From Clostridia bacterium (lineage in GTDB: Bacteria > Bacillota > Clostridia > Lutisporales > Lutisporaceae), in contig JAQSYB010000191.1 in the NCBI GenBank assembly GCA_029256365.1, positions 1-7,133 of the forward strand: a DNA stretch of 7,133 nucleotides. Direction: 5' to 3'. Below the pieces are notes generated by a model. That model did no database searches, had not been told where the DNA came from, and saw nothing but the letters and a program-made list of their open reading frames with translations. The position numbers were made by a program, and so were the translations under genes. Of this stretch, positions 5,592-7,133 are shown one piece after another. The first letter of the stretch is position 1, and each line of letters begins with the position of its first letter.

Positions 5592-7010
5592 TTAATGCAG
5601 GTTTTCTAATACATGCTTTAGCTGATACTCTAGCATAGCCTTCGCCTTGTTCATTTCGTCACCGCCAGCTAGTGTAAGCAAGTCTCCCGTTTTGATACAA
5701 CCAGTTAAATATTCAATTGCATTTTGCAGCTTATCAAAATATCGAACTTCCATCAAATCATTTAATGCCTTCTTGAATCTTCTGATGTCATTTATGGATA
5801 GGGGCGGAATCTTCTCATCTACATCCACACAACCGCAGATTACAACCTCTTTCAGACCTAATATACTACTCCACTGATTCAAAACCCTTATGATGCCTTC
5901 CTGTTCCTGCCAATCTTCATTTTTATTAACAGAAATCAAAAGACCAAGCTTATTATAGTTTAGGAGCTGCAGCCCATCTAGTGTTTTATCCAAATCTCCC
6001 AATGTGCTGCAGTAATTATCCAATATCGTTATGCCATTCACATTTGATATTTGAAATCTTCTGCTAGGTGAAACATAGCTCTGTAAAACAGCTTTAATCT
6101 CTTCAATATCGATATCATAATAAAGTGCACAGGTGATGACCGCCAAGGCATTTTGGACACTCCTGCTGCCATGCATATTCATGCGAATTGGCATTTCAAA
6201 AGGCTCCAGTAAATTCCCATTGTTTGTGGTGAAGCTTCTTTGCAAACAGAAGTTAAAAGTTGTTTGCTGGTTTAAATCAATGCTTGTTGCTGTCACTGCA
6301 GCTTTTTTATTTAACCCATAGGTTATTACAATTGTATTTTTACTCGACTCCAAAGCTTTCAATACGATGTCATCATCATTGTTTACAATGATTGGTCTGT
6401 TTTCAGGAATCTGAGATATAAAGCTTCTAATGCTTTCGAGAACATAGGTTTGATCTCCCATATCTAAAGTATTTACCCCAGAAATCAATGCACAGTCAAA
6501 TTCAAAGCTTTTCATAAATCTAAAATATTTCAGCTTGTAGTCTACGATGATGGGCATAAAATGTTCCCCTTTGGCTGCTACCTTGTCAAGATGCTCGTAC
6601 ATATCCTCTATAGTCAGCTTGTTCAATGAACTAAAATAGTTCATAAATTCCTTTTCCTTTTCAGGATTGGACATTCTATCCTTCTCACCCAAAATCTTAT
6701 ACAGCAGGTCTAGTATGATATCCTTGTCATTGCTGCCGCTTACCGCAACCAGCTTTAACTTATTTTGCGGGTTGTGAAAATGGTTGTTTAGCATAAATAG
6801 CAATGTTTCATATACATTGTTTACTTTAATTACAGGAAGCTCTGGATTTGAAATGTTTTGAGTGGTAAAAATCACCGATGCGCCATTGTTGTAAGCATGA
6901 TAAATTTCCTTCCTGCTTTTGTTCTCATGTAAGTCAACATATACCATTCCCGGAAGTACCTTTTTCGAATCTGCGGTTACACCATATTTCTCAAAATTAT
7001 CAGTAAACAA
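5592..7010 (-). CDS. Mur-ligase-like protein (MurE/COG0769 type) with degenerate catalytic motifs
   Basis: MurE-type ligases add an amino acid to UDP-MurNAc-dipeptide using ATP; activity here is doubtful. Numbering is from the TTG at 7010 (472 residues, near usual MurE length). Seen in family order: an N-terminal domain with ADSKKVLPGMVYVDL (13-27), a P-loop position reading GSNDKDI (92-98) instead of GTNGKTT, IIVDYKLKYF (154-163) where MurE has EVSSHAL, GVNTLDMGD (178-186) where NLSRDHLDYH is usual, PIIVNNDDD (206-214) matching the VNADDP strand, HGSRSVQNALA (280-290) matching GxFNVYNALA, RRF (317-319), DNYCSTLGDL (331-340) for DYAHTPDSL, and LAGGDE (447-452) for AGKGHE. No DNPR specificity motif is seen. 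The fold seems whole while most catalytic residues are changed. Start: TTG 7010 has AAAGGGAG eight bases ahead; the in-frame TTG at 7031 adds seven residues but lacks a ribosome site. Confidence 0.78.
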   Translation of the reverse strand: MFTDNFEKYGVTADSKKVLPGMVYVDLHENKSRKEIYHAYNNGASVIFTTQNISNPELPVIKVNNVYETLLFMLNNHFHNPQNKLKLVAVSGSNDKDIILDLLYKILGEKDRMSNPEKEKEFMNYFSSLNKLTIEDMYEHLDKVAAKGEHFMPIIVDYKLKYFRFMKSFEFDCALISGVNTLDMGDQTYVLESIRSFISQIPENRPIIVNNDDDIVLKALESSKNTIVITYGLNKKAAVTATSIDLNQQTTFNFCLQRSFTTNNGNLLEPFEMPIRMNMHGSRSVQNALAVITCALYYDIDIEEIKAVLQSYVSPSRRFQISNVNGITILDNYCSTLGDLDKTLDGLQLLNYNKLGLLISVNKNEDWQEQEGIIRVLNQWSSILGLKEVVICGCVDVDEKIPPLSINDIRRFKKALNDLMEVRYFDKLQNAIEYLTGCIKTGDLLTLAGGDEMNKAKAMLEYQLKHVLENLH

Positions 7011-7018
7011 AATATCAG

Positions 7019-7026
7019 CTCCCTTT
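7019..7026 (-). promoter_or_regulatory. Ribosome binding site deciding the start of the Mur-like gene
   Basis: AAAGGGAG on the minus strand, eight bases before the TTG at 7010. It lies inside the longer frame that could begin at the TTG at 7031, whose upstream bases (AGACCAACCAA) hold no Shine-Dalgarno sequence. An in-frame TAG a few codons above 7031 rules out any longer protein. Confidence 0.5.
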
Positions 7027-7133
7027 ATCAATTGGTTGGTCTAAAACATATAGTTCGCCGATAATCGTTTTTTATGTATAACCACAGCTGAATACAATTA
7101 TTTCAGTACTTTATTTTTAAATATATCTTCGAA

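Noticed and set aside
5565..5593. Direct repeat AATTTTTATT at 5565-5574 and 5584-5593 after the Mur-like gene
   Set aside because: Low-complexity AT sequence. It does not form a convincing hairpin, so I do not call a terminator or a repeat element.
7043..7057. LexA-box-like CGAACTATATGTTTT (minus strand) upstream of the Mur-like gene
   Set aside because: The Gram-positive consensus is CGAAC-N4-GTTCG. Here the spacer is five bases and the right half-site is degenerate, so SOS control cannot be supported.
7088..7106. CTGAA/TTCAG short inverted repeat upstream of the Mur-like gene
   Set aside because: Only 5-bp arms around a nine-base AT-rich centre; expected by chance.
1..7133. Mobile element, phage, CRISPR or defence island
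   Set aside because: No transposase, integrase, terminal repeats, spacer-repeat array or toxin-antitoxin pair can be seen. All eight genes are ordinary chromosomal families, even though two of them are altered.

Overview
This window looks like a chromosomal segment of a low-GC Gram-positive anaerobe of the Clostridia type. The base composition is AT-rich, Shine-Dalgarno sequences are strong and purine-rich, TTG starts are used several times, and the proteins (a DapH-type acetyltransferase pathway, YitT with DUF2179, a two-OB-fold SSB-like protein) match what is usual in clostridia. The genus cannot be fixed from sequence alone. I see no transposase, integrase, CRISPR array, tRNA or rRNA.

Left half, plus strand (1-3230): a lysine/diaminopimelate gene cluster. 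It begins with the 3' four-fifths of asd, cut by the window edge. A 117-base leader with an 11-bp inverted repeat follows, then dapA, dapB and dapH, tightly packed with 5-nt and -1-nt junctions. A strong hairpin terminator closes the cluster. Together these enzymes would take aspartyl phosphate to N-acetyl-2-amino-6-oxopimelate, the route toward meso-diaminopimelate for peptidoglycan and lysine for protein.

Right half, minus strand (3234-7031): in transcription order, a Mur-ligase-like gene, a two-OB-fold SSB-like gene with its own promoter and terminator, then a promoter driving a YitT-family membrane protein and a YhbS-like GNAT acetyltransferase. This last pair converges on the dap cluster and shares its terminator hairpin.

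I did not find a new multi-gene defence or mobile system. The points most worth a second look are two apparently altered enzymes. DapH lacks about 35 residues, almost exactly two turns of its left-handed beta-helix, including the hexapeptide that carries a conserved active-site aspartate. The Mur-ligase homologue keeps the family layout but has lost the usual residues at several catalytic motifs, so it looks like a pseudo-enzyme. The inverted repeat upstream of dapA and the unusual SSB-like protein are secondary points.
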